Assembly (NCBI RefSeq): GCF_946482605.1
Contig: NZ_CAMLSE010000016.1
Location: forward strand, 128,527 to 192,526
Direction: 5' to 3'
DNA: 64,000 nt
Source: an uncultured Dyadobacter sp.
GTDB lineage: Bacteria > Bacteroidota > Bacteroidia > Cytophagales > Spirosomataceae
The notes below the pieces were generated by a model. That model did not search any database, was not told the DNA's origin, and saw only the letters and a list, made by a program, of their open reading frames with translations. The translations under genes were made by a program, and so were the position numbers. Shown piece by piece: positions 25,835 to 35,000 of the stretch; positions within the stretch are counted from its first letter, which is position 1; every line of letters starts with the position of its first letter.

Positions 25835-26800
25835 TTATTTGACAGTGGTAGCGGTATCAAGCGGTGATTCAGTAGGTCCTTTATCTTTTTTGCCAAAAAC
25901 CGACACATTAATATAGCGTCTGGGATGCTCCCGGAAATTGGTCAGCAGCTTATTCATGCTAATCATCGTGCGGTTGAGGTTGTTATACAATGCCTCATCT
26001 TTCACAAGCTTGCCGGCAGTTCCTTTGCCGGATTCGACACCTGCGAGCAATGTATGCAGTTCATCGATGGCACCTCTTGCAGCCTGAACCGTTTCTCCCA
26101 GTCGCAATGCATTCAGAGAGTCGGCCAATGTGCCGGTTTTCGCCAGCAATGGTTTCAGCTCTTTTTCTGTCTCTACCAGCGAAGCCGAGAGCTTATTCAG
26201 GTTTCCGGTCAACGCAAGGAGGTTAGTCCTGTTTTCGTTCAGCAATCCTTGCAGGTTGCTGCCCGTCTGATTATAGTTCCTGAGCACCTGGTTCAGGATT
26301 AGCCCTGTTTCCTGGAAACCGCCTACGACGAGATCGAGGTTTTTAATGAGCGAATCTGCATGTGAAACCAGCGGCAATGCTTTTTCCTGCAATACGGCCG
26401 AGATGCCCGACTCTTTTTTAGAAACAAGCGTATCTCCATCCTTCATCGCGGAGCCGGTACCCATGGCTAAATGGATCACTTTGCCTCCTAGCAGCCCTCC
26501 GTCGGCGAGTACCGCAGCCGTTCCCTGGGGAATGGCAATGCCTTTTTGCACGTCGATGGTGACCAGCAGCATGTTCTGGCGGTTTTGAAGCAATTTGATT
26601 TCCTGTACCCGTCCGACGTTCAGACCATTCAGAAGCACGGGATTGGATGCCGTAAGACCGTCGATATTGTCGTAGAGAACGTGATATTTATAGGTTCTGG
26701 AAAAAACATCGGAGCCTTTGAGGATATGGAAGCCGAAATAGAGCATGACAATGGCCAGTAGTGCCATCATTCCGACTTTTACTTCTCTTGATAATTTCAT
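25835..26800 (-). CDS. MlaD/MCE family periplasmic lipid-transport protein
   Basis: 321 residues. One N-terminal TM helix (about 8-26) anchors it in the inner membrane. The single MCE domain follows (YHVLYDNIDGLTASNPVLLNGLNVGRVQEIKL through GTAAVLADGGLLGGKVIHLAMG, about residues 38-115). The rest is a long, mostly helical, heptad-like region (QTGSNLQGLLNENRTNLLALTGNLNKLSASL) that could form the tube seen in other MCE hexamers. By family it moves phospholipids between inner and outer membranes. No ATPase or permease (MlaF/MlaE) gene is next to it. It follows an amidase gene on the same strand, opposite to lptD. Confidence 0.92.
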   Translation of the reverse strand: MKLSREVKVGMMALLAIVMLYFGFHILKGSDVFSRTYKYHVLYDNIDGLTASNPVLLNGLNVGRVQEIKLLQNRQNMLLVTIDVQKGIAIPQGTAAVLADGGLLGGKVIHLAMGTGSAMKDGDTLVSKKESGISAVLQEKALPLVSHADSLIKNLDLVVGGFQETGLILNQVLRNYNQTGSNLQGLLNENRTNLLALTGNLNKLSASLVETEKELKPLLAKTGTLADSLNALRLGETVQAARGAIDELHTLLAGVESGKGTAGKLVKDEALYNNLNRTMISMNKLLTNFREHPRRYINVSVFGKKDKGPTESPLDTATTVK

Positions 26801-26944
26801 GGACTAAACATTTGACCTGCATGTTTACTGACAGGCGTAAGTGGTATCAAACTTTCAATAGTGTCTTTTTTAGCAGGTTTTGGGGCTTAACACCAAAGTA
26901 TCAAAAATTGTTTTGACAAATCAAAGCATTATGTGACCGGTTAC

Positions 26945-27742
26945 TTAGCGGTCCATATCTTTCTTATAGGCCATAAAAGCCTGGTGAATGCATTTAGCGA
27001 CCTCTTCCTGGCCGTCTTCCGAACTCAGGTATTCCTCCTCATCGGGAGAGGAAAGGAAGCCCGTTTCGATGAGTACGCTGGGCATTGCGCATCTCCATAA
27101 TACCAAAAAACCGGCCTGTTTCACCCCACGGCTTTCACGTTCTGAAACCGACTGGAATTTCTTTTCGATCTGATCAGCCAGGCGAAGGCTGCTCGAAATG
27201 AATGCGCTTTGGTAGTTGGCCAGCATAATATGGGCCAGCGGTGAGTTGGGATCGAAACCTTTATATTTTTGTTTGTAGTTGGTCTCCTGCAAAATAACCG
27301 AGTTTTCACGTTTCGCCACTTCCAGGTTACCTTCTGTTTTGTGTAAACCCATTACATAAGTTTCGGTGCCGTGCACGGTACGTGACCTTGGGGTGGCGTT
27401 GCAGTGAATGGAAATGAAAAGGTCCGCGTTGTTGCGGTTGGCAAATGCCGAACGCTCACCCAATTCGATAAATACGTCCGTTGAGCGCGTATATAGTACC
27501 TTGACGTCCGGTGTTTCTTCTTTGATCTTCTTTCCGAGGCCCAATGCAACGGCTAGTGCCACGTCTTTTTCCTTGGTATACTTGCCCCTCGTTCCCGGGT
27601 CCTTACCTCCATGTCCTGCGTCAATGACTACTGTATTTACTTTGCTGCCCGATTTTGTAGTGGCTGGTTCCTGCCGAAAAACAAAGGCTACGCTCGCCAG
27701 CAGAAAACTTGCTACAATTACTAATTTAAGAAGTTTTAACAT
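26945..27742 (-). CDS. N-acetylmuramoyl-L-alanine amidase (Amidase_3)
   Basis: 265 residues. N-terminal hydrophobic segment (about 4-22) as signal peptide or anchor, then a compact Amidase_3 domain: VVIDAGHGGKDPGTRG (zinc His), KEKDVALAVALGLG (Glu), ISIHCNAT (second His) and SVLIETGFLSSPDEE (catalytic Glu). It hydrolyses the MurNAc-L-Ala bond of peptidoglycan in the periplasm, probably during cell separation. Unlike the amidase at 11606-12616 it has no C-terminal extension. It is divergent from lptD with 74 bases between starts, and upstream of the mlaD-type gene, so it belongs to an envelope gene group. Confidence 0.93.
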   Translation of the reverse strand: MLKLLKLVIVASFLLASVAFVFRQEPATTKSGSKVNTVVIDAGHGGKDPGTRGKYTKEKDVALAVALGLGKKIKEETPDVKVLYTRSTDVFIELGERSAFANRNNADLFISIHCNATPRSRTVHGTETYVMGLHKTEGNLEVAKRENSVILQETNYKQKYKGFDPNSPLAHIMLANYQSAFISSSLRLADQIEKKFQSVSERESRGVKQAGFLVLWRCAMPSVLIETGFLSSPDEEEYLSSEDGQEEVAKCIHQAFMAYKKDMDR

Positions 27743-27783
27743 TATTTTTTAATTGGGGCGTTACTCGAACGAGGTTTCTCTGC

Positions 27784-27810
27784 TAATTTTGAAATTCGTA
27801 TGCAAAAATA
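27784..27810. promoter_or_regulatory. Back-to-back -7 elements for lptD and the amidase
   Basis: On the plus strand TAATTTTG (27784-27791) precedes lptD by about 26 bases. On the minus strand TATTTTTG (27810-27803) precedes the amidase by about 60 bases. Both match TAnnTTTG; neither has an ideal TTG at -33. The two promoters overlap face to face, so their firing could interfere. Confidence 0.4.
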
Positions 27811-27816
27811 CTCTAT

Positions 27817-30726
27817 TTGTTAGAACTGAAAAGAAAGGCGATTATTATATCGTCGGTAGTTGCGGCGTTTCTCGTGTTCAGCACTGTGGCATGTGTGCAG
27901 CAACGATCCAAGGGGTCCGGGAAAAATCAGAGTAAGCTCAAAACTTCTGCTGCTGCGAAACAATCAGCGGATTCCCTTCTTACAGTGCAAAAACAAGCCG
28001 GCGCAGATACATCTGCCGCAGGCCGGTCCGGCGTGCCTGGAACTGTGGCGAAAGGGGATACGACCTTGTCCGGTAAAGGAATAGCTGCGGATTCCACCGC
28101 AGCCGACTCTCTCTCAAATCCGGATGATCTTCAGAATACCGTCGAATACACCGCTGAGGATTCGACGATCATGGATGCAGTCCTGAAACAAGTACATTTG
28201 TATGGCAATGCAGAGGTCAATTACGGGACGATCAACCTCAAAGCAAGTTACATCAGACTGAACTGGGTTACCAATGAGGTGTATGCAGTGGGTACCTACG
28301 ACTCCACGGCGAAGAAAATGGCGGGAGAGCCCATCTTTCAGGACGGTCCGGAGACTTATAACACCAAGGAAATCCGCTACAACTTCAAGTCCAAGAAGGC
28401 GCTCATCCAGGGCATTGTGACCCAGGAGGGCGACGGAAACATACGCGGGGAAAAAGTGAAGAAGGATGCGGAGGGTAATTTCTACATCAGGCATTCTATC
28501 TATACGACCTGTAACCTTACCCACCCGCATTACTACATCAACGCACCGAAGATCAAGATGGTGAACAAGAAGCAGGTCATTTCAGGGCCGTTCAACCTGG
28601 TGATCAGCGACGTGCCGTTGCCGATTGCATTACCTTTCGGTTTTTTTCCATTCCCTAAAAAGAAGGAGAGCGGTACCAGCGGGATCATTTTCCCTACTTA
28701 CGGGGAGGAACCGAACGGTCGCGGTTTTTACCTTAGGGAAGGTGGATACTACTTTGCCATCAGTGAATACATCAACGCCATTCTGCTGGGGCAGATTTAT
28801 TCCAATGGAAGCTGGGGGTTGGGTGTACAATCGACTTACATCAAGCGGTACCAGTATTCGGGGAATATTTCGCTCCGGTTCAACAAGAACAAGTCAAGTG
28901 ACGAGGTCGATAAGCTGTTTAACCGCGGCGCAACAAATGATTTCGCCATTCTCTGGTCTCATGCACCGAAGGCGCGGGGTAACTCTACATTTTCGGCCAA
29001 CGTAAACATAAGCAGTAACAGTTATAACCAGCTTCAGGAGTTCGATGTAACGAAATATACGTCGAACGTCGCCAGTTCATCTGTTCAGTATAACCGTACT
29101 TTCGGGCAATATATGAGGGCAGCAGCCAGCTTGCGAGTCAACCAGAACTTCGGGCAAAAAGTACCGGGGAAAGAGCTGCGTCAGAATGGTAAAACCAATG
29201 CTTCGACCGATTTTAGCTTTGGCGTGAATCAGATCGCTCCCTTCGCCATGAAGGGCGGGCGGGGACGATGGTATGAAAGTTTCCGGTTAGGGATGGATTT
29301 TAGTGGTAATTACACACTTACCAACTCTCTGACGGCCGTTGATACTTCTTACAGCAGGCTGGGATTTGTATTGACCAACAAAGTGGATACAAGTCGGGTC
29401 AATAAGACGAAAGTTGTGCCTTTCAACTTGAATAACCTTCCGGACATGTTGAAGGATGCGCAGTTTACGGGCCGGTATAGTATCCCTATCTCGCTGCCAA
29501 ACTTCAAACTTTTGCGTTTTGTGAACGTGACACCAAGTGTCTCCTTGTCCGGAGAAGTGTTCACCAAGCAGTACAAATACACCTGGCTCGGGGCGGACAG
29601 TATCCGGATCGATACGGTCAGAAAAGTGGGGACCGAGTATTCCTATAATTTCGGGGCAGGGATGAACACCCGTTTCTATGGGACGTTTTTCTTTGGAGGG
29701 AAGCGATTGGAGGCAATCCGGCACACGGTCATTCCTTCGATGTCGTTTACTTACACGCCTGATTTTACCGGGGACGCATTTGGTTTCTACGACCGGTTCC
29801 AGATCATGGACCGTACCGGGAATGTCCGCGACCTTTCGCTGTCACGCTTCCGGGGCATTGGTTCCGGCGTCGGTAACGGGCGGGCGTCGAGCGTCATATC
29901 ATTCAGTTTGAACAACTCGTTTGAAATGAAACTGAAGACTAAAAGCGATACTGCGGCAGCGCAGTTTGAAAAGGTGTCGTTGCTGGATAACCTCAGTTTG
30001 GGCGGGAGCTATAACCTGCTGGCCGACTCTCTGAACTTGTCCAACATCACGGTGAACGCCAATGCGCGGATAGGGCGGAACCTGAATCTGAACTTCAATA
30101 TGAACCTGGACCCGTATACCTACCAGGCCAATCCGAACATCGTGGGCAATCAGGTCGGGACGAAGGTTAACAGATACGCGATTACCAGCGGTCAGGGATT
30201 AGCCAATTTGCAGAACCTGGGTTTTACATTAGGGACCAGTTTTTCTCCAAAGGGAAGTTCTTCCGGCAATAAAACCAATCCGAACGACAAGCCTAATCCG
30301 AACGATCCGAACGCGACGGCGAAGGAGGAAGTGAAGGAATTTGTAAAACAAAACCCGGATCTGTATGTGGATTTTAATGTGCCCTGGAATTTGTCCCTTA
30401 ACTATAATTTCGGCCTGACAAAGCCCGGATTGTCAAAGGCAACGCTTATTCAGGCGGTGCAGGCAACCGGTGACCTGAGTTTGTCCAAAAATTTCAAGAT
30501 CAGTGTGAGCAGCGGTTTCGACTTCACTGCATTTCAACCTACGATCACCCAGCTCACTTTGTACAGGGACCTGCATTGCTGGGATATGAGTTTCAGCTGG
30601 ACACCTTTTGCGGGCAGCGCTTCCCGGGTAAGCAATTATAGTTTTACATTGAAAGTGAAATCGGCAATCCTGCAAGACCTGAAAGTGACGCGGCGACGGT
30701 CGTTCTACGACAGATCGGCTTATTGA
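27817..30726 (+). CDS. lptD: Outer-membrane LPS assembly protein LptD
   Basis: 969 residues. A signal segment (about 9-27) is followed by a low-complexity Ser/Ala/Asp/Lys linker (about 30-100), an OstA/LptA-like beta-jellyroll (about 105-245: NAEVNYGTINLKASYIRLNW, NTKEIRYNFKSKKALIQG, IRGEKVKKD), and a long C-terminal beta-barrel whose strands end in aromatic residues, closing at RRSFYDRSAY. It inserts lipopolysaccharide into the outer leaflet together with LptE. The start is TTG at 27817; no in-frame ATG precedes it. A Pro/Asn/Lys-rich loop (about residues 825-845) lies inside the barrel. The strand alternation is long for LptD but fits Bacteroidota members. Confidence 0.93.
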   Translation: MLELKRKAIIISSVVAAFLVFSTVACVQQRSKGSGKNQSKLKTSAAAKQSADSLLTVQKQAGADTSAAGRSGVPGTVAKGDTTLSGKGIAADSTAADSLSNPDDLQNTVEYTAEDSTIMDAVLKQVHLYGNAEVNYGTINLKASYIRLNWVTNEVYAVGTYDSTAKKMAGEPIFQDGPETYNTKEIRYNFKSKKALIQGIVTQEGDGNIRGEKVKKDAEGNFYIRHSIYTTCNLTHPHYYINAPKIKMVNKKQVISGPFNLVISDVPLPIALPFGFFPFPKKKESGTSGIIFPTYGEEPNGRGFYLREGGYYFAISEYINAILLGQIYSNGSWGLGVQSTYIKRYQYSGNISLRFNKNKSSDEVDKLFNRGATNDFAILWSHAPKARGNSTFSANVNISSNSYNQLQEFDVTKYTSNVASSSVQYNRTFGQYMRAAASLRVNQNFGQKVPGKELRQNGKTNASTDFSFGVNQIAPFAMKGGRGRWYESFRLGMDFSGNYTLTNSLTAVDTSYSRLGFVLTNKVDTSRVNKTKVVPFNLNNLPDMLKDAQFTGRYSIPISLPNFKLLRFVNVTPSVSLSGEVFTKQYKYTWLGADSIRIDTVRKVGTEYSYNFGAGMNTRFYGTFFFGGKRLEAIRHTVIPSMSFTYTPDFTGDAFGFYDRFQIMDRTGNVRDLSLSRFRGIGSGVGNGRASSVISFSLNNSFEMKLKTKSDTAAAQFEKVSLLDNLSLGGSYNLLADSLNLSNITVNANARIGRNLNLNFNMNLDPYTYQANPNIVGNQVGTKVNRYAITSGQGLANLQNLGFTLGTSFSPKGSSSGNKTNPNDKPNPNDPNATAKEEVKEFVKQNPDLYVDFNVPWNLSLNYNFGLTKPGLSKATLIQAVQATGDLSLSKNFKISVSSGFDFTAFQPTITQLTLYRDLHCWDMSFSWTPFAGSASRVSNYSFTLKVKSAILQDLKVTRRRSFYDRSAY

Positions 30727-30745
30727 TCAGGTCGACCGATAGCAA

Positions 30746-30784
30746 CAAAAAATGGCCGCTCCAATCCGGAACGGCCATTTTTTG
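30746..30784. terminator. Bidirectional terminator between lptD and the DUF1573 gene
   Basis: 13-bp arms CAAAAAATGGCCG (30746-30758) and CGGCCATTTTTTG (30772-30784), with an inner TCC/GGA pair; T-runs in both directions. Confidence 0.9.
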
Positions 30785-30802
30785 CTAATGTCTGGCTAAT
30801 GC

Positions 30803-31198
30803 TTATTTGGATGCAGGTTTGGCAGCCTTTGGAACCACTTCTCCATTCAGGTAAAGGGTAATAGAACCGCCTTCGGTATTGCTGAAAACAGTTACAGGCT
30901 TGTTGAACGGACCCGCTGCTGCTGCATTAAAAGTAGCTTTTACAGTTCCGGTTTTACCAGGAAGAACGGGATCTTTTGACCACACAGGAGTTGTACATCC
31001 GCAGGAAACGGTCACGTTAGAAAGAATTACCGGGTCGGAACCTGTGTTGGTAAATGTGAATTCATGGGTAACAGGAGTTCCTTGTGGTACTTTACCGAAT
31101 TTGTGTGTTTCTTCTTTGAATTTCAAAACACCTTTCTGGGCGAAACTTACGGTGGTCAGGCCGAGAATTAGAATCAGCGCTGAAAAGAATACTTTCAT
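30803..31198 (-). CDS. DUF1573 secreted protein
   Basis: 131 residues with a Sec signal peptide (cleavage near VSFA-Q). The mature domain is the Ig-like DUF1573 fold: FKEETHKFGKVPQGTPVTHEFTFTNTGSDPVILSNVTVSCGCTTPVWSKDPVLPGKTGTV. The SCGCT motif and a final beta-hairpin with TLYLNGEV are diagnostic. DUF1573 proteins are abundant in the Bacteroidota cell envelope; their biochemical role is unknown. It is a single-gene unit, convergent with lptD across a shared terminator. Confidence 0.93.
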   Translation of the reverse strand: MKVFFSALILILGLTTVSFAQKGVLKFKEETHKFGKVPQGTPVTHEFTFTNTGSDPVILSNVTVSCGCTTPVWSKDPVLPGKTGTVKATFNAAAAGPFNKPVTVFSNTEGGSITLYLNGEVVPKAAKPASK

Positions 31199-31405
31199 AG
31201 TTGTAACTATACTTTAAGTGGTGAAAACTTGATTGTTAAACAAGATTAATGCTAAAAAGTTAAATATAGCAATCATTAACCAATATTAACAATGGATTTC
31301 AAAAGTGCGGCCGGACTGCCGGGGGTATTATTTTCCTGCATAATTTTGGCTTGCATTCAAAAAAACGTAATTTAACTTACGGATTAAAACCCGTGATTTT
31401 TGCTT

Positions 31406-33820
31406 ATGCTTCAAAATGATAGTTTGACCGGTTCCAGTGTTTTGAGTAAAGAAGATATTATCGACGACTACCGCCTCGCATGTGAAAGTCGTCAGGTAAG
31501 CTTGCTGGGGAGGAAGGATACAATGGGAGGCCGTTCTAAATTCGGTATTTTTGGAGATGGTAAAGAAGTAGCTCAGATTGCACTTTCGAAGGTTTTCAGG
31601 CCGGGCGATTTCCGTTCCGGGTACTATCGCGATCAAACGATCGAAGCCGCTGTCGGGAATCTCACCTGGCAGCAGTTTTTTGCCCAGATGTATGCCCACG
31701 CGGACCTGGAACACGAACCCAATACAGGCGGCAGGTCGATGAATGGCCATTTTTCGACCCGCTGGGTCGATGACGAGGGTCGCTGGCTCGATCAAACAAA
31801 ATTGTACAATTCCGTTTGCGATATTTCTTCTACCGCCGGGCAGATCCCACGGGCGGTTGGGCTTGCTTATGCTTCCAAACTGTTTCGGGAAAACCCTGCT
31901 CTGCACGACATGACCCGTTTTTCCCGTGAGGGTAACGAGGTGGTGTTCGCGACCATCGGCGACGCTTCCACTTCGCAGGGGATGTTCTGGGAGGCTATGA
32001 ATGCAGGTGGCGTATTGCAGATCCCTTTGATCGTATCGGTTTGGGACGACGGGTATGGCATTTCGGTGCCCCTGGAATATCAAACTACCAAATCGAGCAT
32101 TTCGAAGGCACTTGCCGGTTTACAGCGCAATGAGGATGGTGATGGTATCGAGATCCTGGTTGTCAATGGCTGGGACTATCCGGCATTGGTAGAAACCTAT
32201 CAGCGGGCGGCTAAGATAAGTCGTGAAGATCACGTGCCTGTGCTGGTTCATGTTACCGAACTGACTCAGCCACAAGGTCATTCTACTTCCGGATCGCATG
32301 AGCGTTACAAGTCGAAGTCGAGACTAAACTGGGAGCATGACCACGACTGCAATATCAGGTTCAGGGACTGGATACTGAAAAACGGGTATGCGACGGATGA
32401 AGAGTTGGAACATATAGAAAAGGAGGCCAAGGAAACGGCACACGCTGCCCGTAATCAGGCGTGGCAGGCATATCGCAAAGAGCTTGACAAAGAATACCTC
32501 GAAACGATTCAGCTTCTTCAGGATACAGGAAAGGCGAGTTCTTTTTCGAATGATATCAGCAATGTGGTACTTGAACTTTCAAAAACCTACCTGCCTGTTC
32601 GCCGTGATATGCTTGCGAGCGTTCGCAAGGTTTTGCGGATCATCGGGAAAGAAGAGAACCCATTCAAACGTGAGATTCAGGAATATCTGAAAGTCAGCCT
32701 GGATGCCAACAAAGCGCGTTTCAATACACATTTGTACAGCGAAACAGCAGAATCCCCGATGCTTGTTCAGGCGATCAGCCCGGCATTTTCAGAGGACAGC
32801 CCGACTGTGGACGGACGAGAGGTGATCCGCCAGTATTTCGATGCACTGTTTGAGCGTGATAGCAGGGTTGTGGCCCTTGGCGAAGACATTGGCCGGATCG
32901 GCGATGTGAATCAGGGTTTTGCGGGATTGCAGGATAAGTTTGGAGAAATCAGGATTACCGATACCGGCATACGGGAAACAACGATCATTGGTCAGGGAAT
33001 CGGGATGGCGATGCGGGGATTGAGGCCTATCGTCGAAATACAGTACTTCGACTACATTTATTACGCACTGGCGACACTGACGGACGACCTTGCGTCGCTG
33101 CGTTACAGGACGGCCGGCGGGCAGAAAGCCCCATTGATTATCAGGACGAGAGGGCATCGGCTGGAAGGGATATGGCACTCCGGCTCTCCCATGGGTACCA
33201 TGCTGAGCAGCTTGCGCGGGTTACATGTGATTGTGCCGCGGAATTTTACCCAGGCTGCCGGATTTTACAATACCTTGATAAAGGGAGACGACCCTGCTTT
33301 GATCATAGAGCCGCTTAATTCCTATCGGCAAAAAGAGATTTTGCCCGATAATGTCGGTGAATACTGCATTCCGTTGGGGCAACCTGAAATTATCAGAGAA
33401 GGAAATGACCTCACAATCGTTACTTATGGCTCGATGTGTCGTATAGTAATGGAGGCCGCTTCTCAATTGCAGCATTCAGGAATCGATGTGGAAGTAATCG
33501 ACGTGCAGACGTTACTGCCATTCGATGTCAACAATAGCATAGTGGAGTCCATTAAGAAGACCAACCGGGTCATTTTTGCAGACGAAGATTTGCCCGGAAG
33601 TGCGTCAGGTTATATGATGCAGCAGGTTTTGGAAAAACAGCAGGCATACCGTTGGCTCGATTCGGCGCCGGTAACTATTTCTGCCAAAGATCACCGTCCG
33701 CCATATGGTTCCGACGGGGATTATTTTTCCAAGCCGAATATGGACGATATTTTTGAAACTGTTTACGAAATCATGCGAGAAGCGGCCCCAGATAAATATC
33801 CGGAGCTGTTTAACGTATGA
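31406..33820 (+). CDS. Branched-chain 2-oxo acid dehydrogenase E1, fused alpha and beta subunits
   Basis: 804 residues from the ATG at 31406 (a TTG two codons earlier is possible). The N-terminal half is E1 alpha: TPP-binding GDASTSQGMFWEAMNA, GYGISVP, and the phosphorylation-type loop YKSKSRLNWE. The C-terminal half, from about residue 465, is E1 beta (transketolase-like pyrimidine domain: FERDSRVVALGEDIGRIGDVNQGF, IVEIQYFDYIYYAL, TRGHRLEGIWHSGSPMGTML). It decarboxylates branched-chain 2-oxo acids, made from leucine, isoleucine and valine, for E2/E3. The alpha-beta fusion is known in Bacteroidota. The stop is 4 bases before a PglC-like gene. Confidence 0.94.
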   Translation: MLQNDSLTGSSVLSKEDIIDDYRLACESRQVSLLGRKDTMGGRSKFGIFGDGKEVAQIALSKVFRPGDFRSGYYRDQTIEAAVGNLTWQQFFAQMYAHADLEHEPNTGGRSMNGHFSTRWVDDEGRWLDQTKLYNSVCDISSTAGQIPRAVGLAYASKLFRENPALHDMTRFSREGNEVVFATIGDASTSQGMFWEAMNAGGVLQIPLIVSVWDDGYGISVPLEYQTTKSSISKALAGLQRNEDGDGIEILVVNGWDYPALVETYQRAAKISREDHVPVLVHVTELTQPQGHSTSGSHERYKSKSRLNWEHDHDCNIRFRDWILKNGYATDEELEHIEKEAKETAHAARNQAWQAYRKELDKEYLETIQLLQDTGKASSFSNDISNVVLELSKTYLPVRRDMLASVRKVLRIIGKEENPFKREIQEYLKVSLDANKARFNTHLYSETAESPMLVQAISPAFSEDSPTVDGREVIRQYFDALFERDSRVVALGEDIGRIGDVNQGFAGLQDKFGEIRITDTGIRETTIIGQGIGMAMRGLRPIVEIQYFDYIYYALATLTDDLASLRYRTAGGQKAPLIIRTRGHRLEGIWHSGSPMGTMLSSLRGLHVIVPRNFTQAAGFYNTLIKGDDPALIIEPLNSYRQKEILPDNVGEYCIPLGQPEIIREGNDLTIVTYGSMCRIVMEAASQLQHSGIDVEVIDVQTLLPFDVNNSIVESIKKTNRVIFADEDLPGSASGYMMQQVLEKQQAYRWLDSAPVTISAKDHRPPYGSDGDYFSKPNMDDIFETVYEIMREAAPDKYPELFNV

Positions 33821-33824
33821 TTTT

Positions 33825-34403
33825 ATGTATAGGACAAAAGGAAAAAGGATTTTAGACATTTTAATTGCGGCAATGGGGTTGATAACCTCGTTGCCGTTTT
33901 TTGTTGTGCTGATGCCGCTGTTGTCGGTTCATTTCAGCGGCAGCCCACTCTTTCTGCAATGCAGGCCGGGTTTGAATGCGAGACTTTTCAGGATCGTGAA
34001 GTTCAGGACCATGCATGGTGACGGACGTGATATTACCTGGATCGGAAAGTTGCTGCGGAAATCGTCGGTCGACGAATTGCCTCAATTCTGGAATGTACTA
34101 ATGGGTGACATGAGCATCGTGGGGCCCCGGCCTTTGCTGGCCGAATACCTGCCACTGTACAATGCCGGACAGCTCCTCCGGCACTCGGTGAAGCCTGGAA
34201 TAACAGGTTTGGCACAAATCAATGGTCGGAACAGGTTGAATTGGGATGAGAAATTTGAATACGATCTGCGTTATGTGCGTACAGTCAGCTTCGTTCTTGA
34301 TTTGCGAATCATGCTGGCGACGGCGGTTAATTTAATATTGGTTCTCCGAAAGGATGGTCGTGACGCAGAGGTGAGTCCATTTAAAGGAAACGCGGTATGC
34401 TGA
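33825..34403 (+). CDS. Bacterial sugar transferase (PglC-type phosphoglycosyl transferase)
   Basis: 192 residues. Monotopic phosphoglycosyl transferase: a re-entrant hydrophobic helix (about 8-35, KRILDILIAAMGLITSLPFF), then KFRTMH, the catalytic Asp-Glu pair in RKSSVDELPQFWNVLMGDMSIVGPRP, and GLAQINGRN. It moves a sugar-1-phosphate from a nucleotide sugar to undecaprenyl phosphate at the inner membrane, starting a glycan. The ATG at 33825 is chosen because it begins the conserved TKGKRILD segment; earlier in-frame codons lie inside the E1 gene. Overlaps the next gene by 7 bases; order and partners resemble PglC-PglD-PglE. Confidence 0.92.
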   Translation: MYRTKGKRILDILIAAMGLITSLPFFVVLMPLLSVHFSGSPLFLQCRPGLNARLFRIVKFRTMHGDGRDITWIGKLLRKSSVDELPQFWNVLMGDMSIVGPRPLLAEYLPLYNAGQLLRHSVKPGITGLAQINGRNRLNWDEKFEYDLRYVRTVSFVLDLRIMLATAVNLILVLRKDGRDAEVSPFKGNAVC

Positions 34404-34987
34404 TCTACGGCGCGGGCGGCCACGGCAGGGTGGTACTGAGTATCCTGGCCGCGTCGGGTGTGCAAGTTGCAGGTGTATTCGACGATAGCGGGATTGACAG
34501 GGCCATTCCAGGCCATGAAATTCTGGGTGTCTATTGTGCGAAGAGCTTTCCGGGACAGAGGATAATTATCGGAATCGGGAATAACCAGGATCGTAAGAAG
34601 GTGGTGACGAGGGTGGCCCACCCTTTCGGAAAAGCAATTCATCCCACGGCTCTCGTCGATGATTCGGTCAAAGCGGGGTTAGGTATTGTCATCGTTCACA
34701 ATGCGGTTGTACAAGCGGGATGTTGCCTTGGAAATCATGTGATCATTAACACTGCTGCGGTCATTGACCATGAATGTATGCTCGGGAACTTCGTTCATAT
34801 TGGTCCGGGGGCAACGTTGTGCGGGGGCGTGCGCGTAGGTGAATGCACGCTGGTAGGCGCAGGAAGCGTGGTCTTGCCGCAGGTGAGCATCGGACGGGAA
34901 TGTGTGATCGGTGCAGGTTCTGTGGTGACCCGCAATGTCCCGGATTATGCGAAGATGGCCGGAAATCCTGCCAGAATCATTCATTAA
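34397..34987 (+). CDS. PglD/NeuD-type sugar O/N-acetyltransferase
   Basis: 196 residues. The N-terminal Rossmann-like nucleotide-sugar-binding part (LIYGAGGHGRVVLSIL) is followed by left-handed beta-helix hexapeptide repeats (IVIVHNAVVQAGCCLGNHVIIN through GAGSVVTRNVPDYAKMAGNPARII). The His in IDHECMLG is the expected catalytic base. By family it transfers acetyl from acetyl-CoA to the amino sugar made by a PglE-like enzyme, forming a diacetamido sugar. Starts 7 bases before the upstream sugar transferase ends, and 13 bases separate its stop from the aminotransferase start. Confidence 0.93.
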   Translation: MLIYGAGGHGRVVLSILAASGVQVAGVFDDSGIDRAIPGHEILGVYCAKSFPGQRIIIGIGNNQDRKKVVTRVAHPFGKAIHPTALVDDSVKAGLGIVIVHNAVVQAGCCLGNHVIINTAAVIDHECMLGNFVHIGPGATLCGGVRVGECTLVGAGSVVLPQVSIGRECVIGAGSVVTRNVPDYAKMAGNPARIIH

Positions 34988-35000
34988 CACAAAACACACT

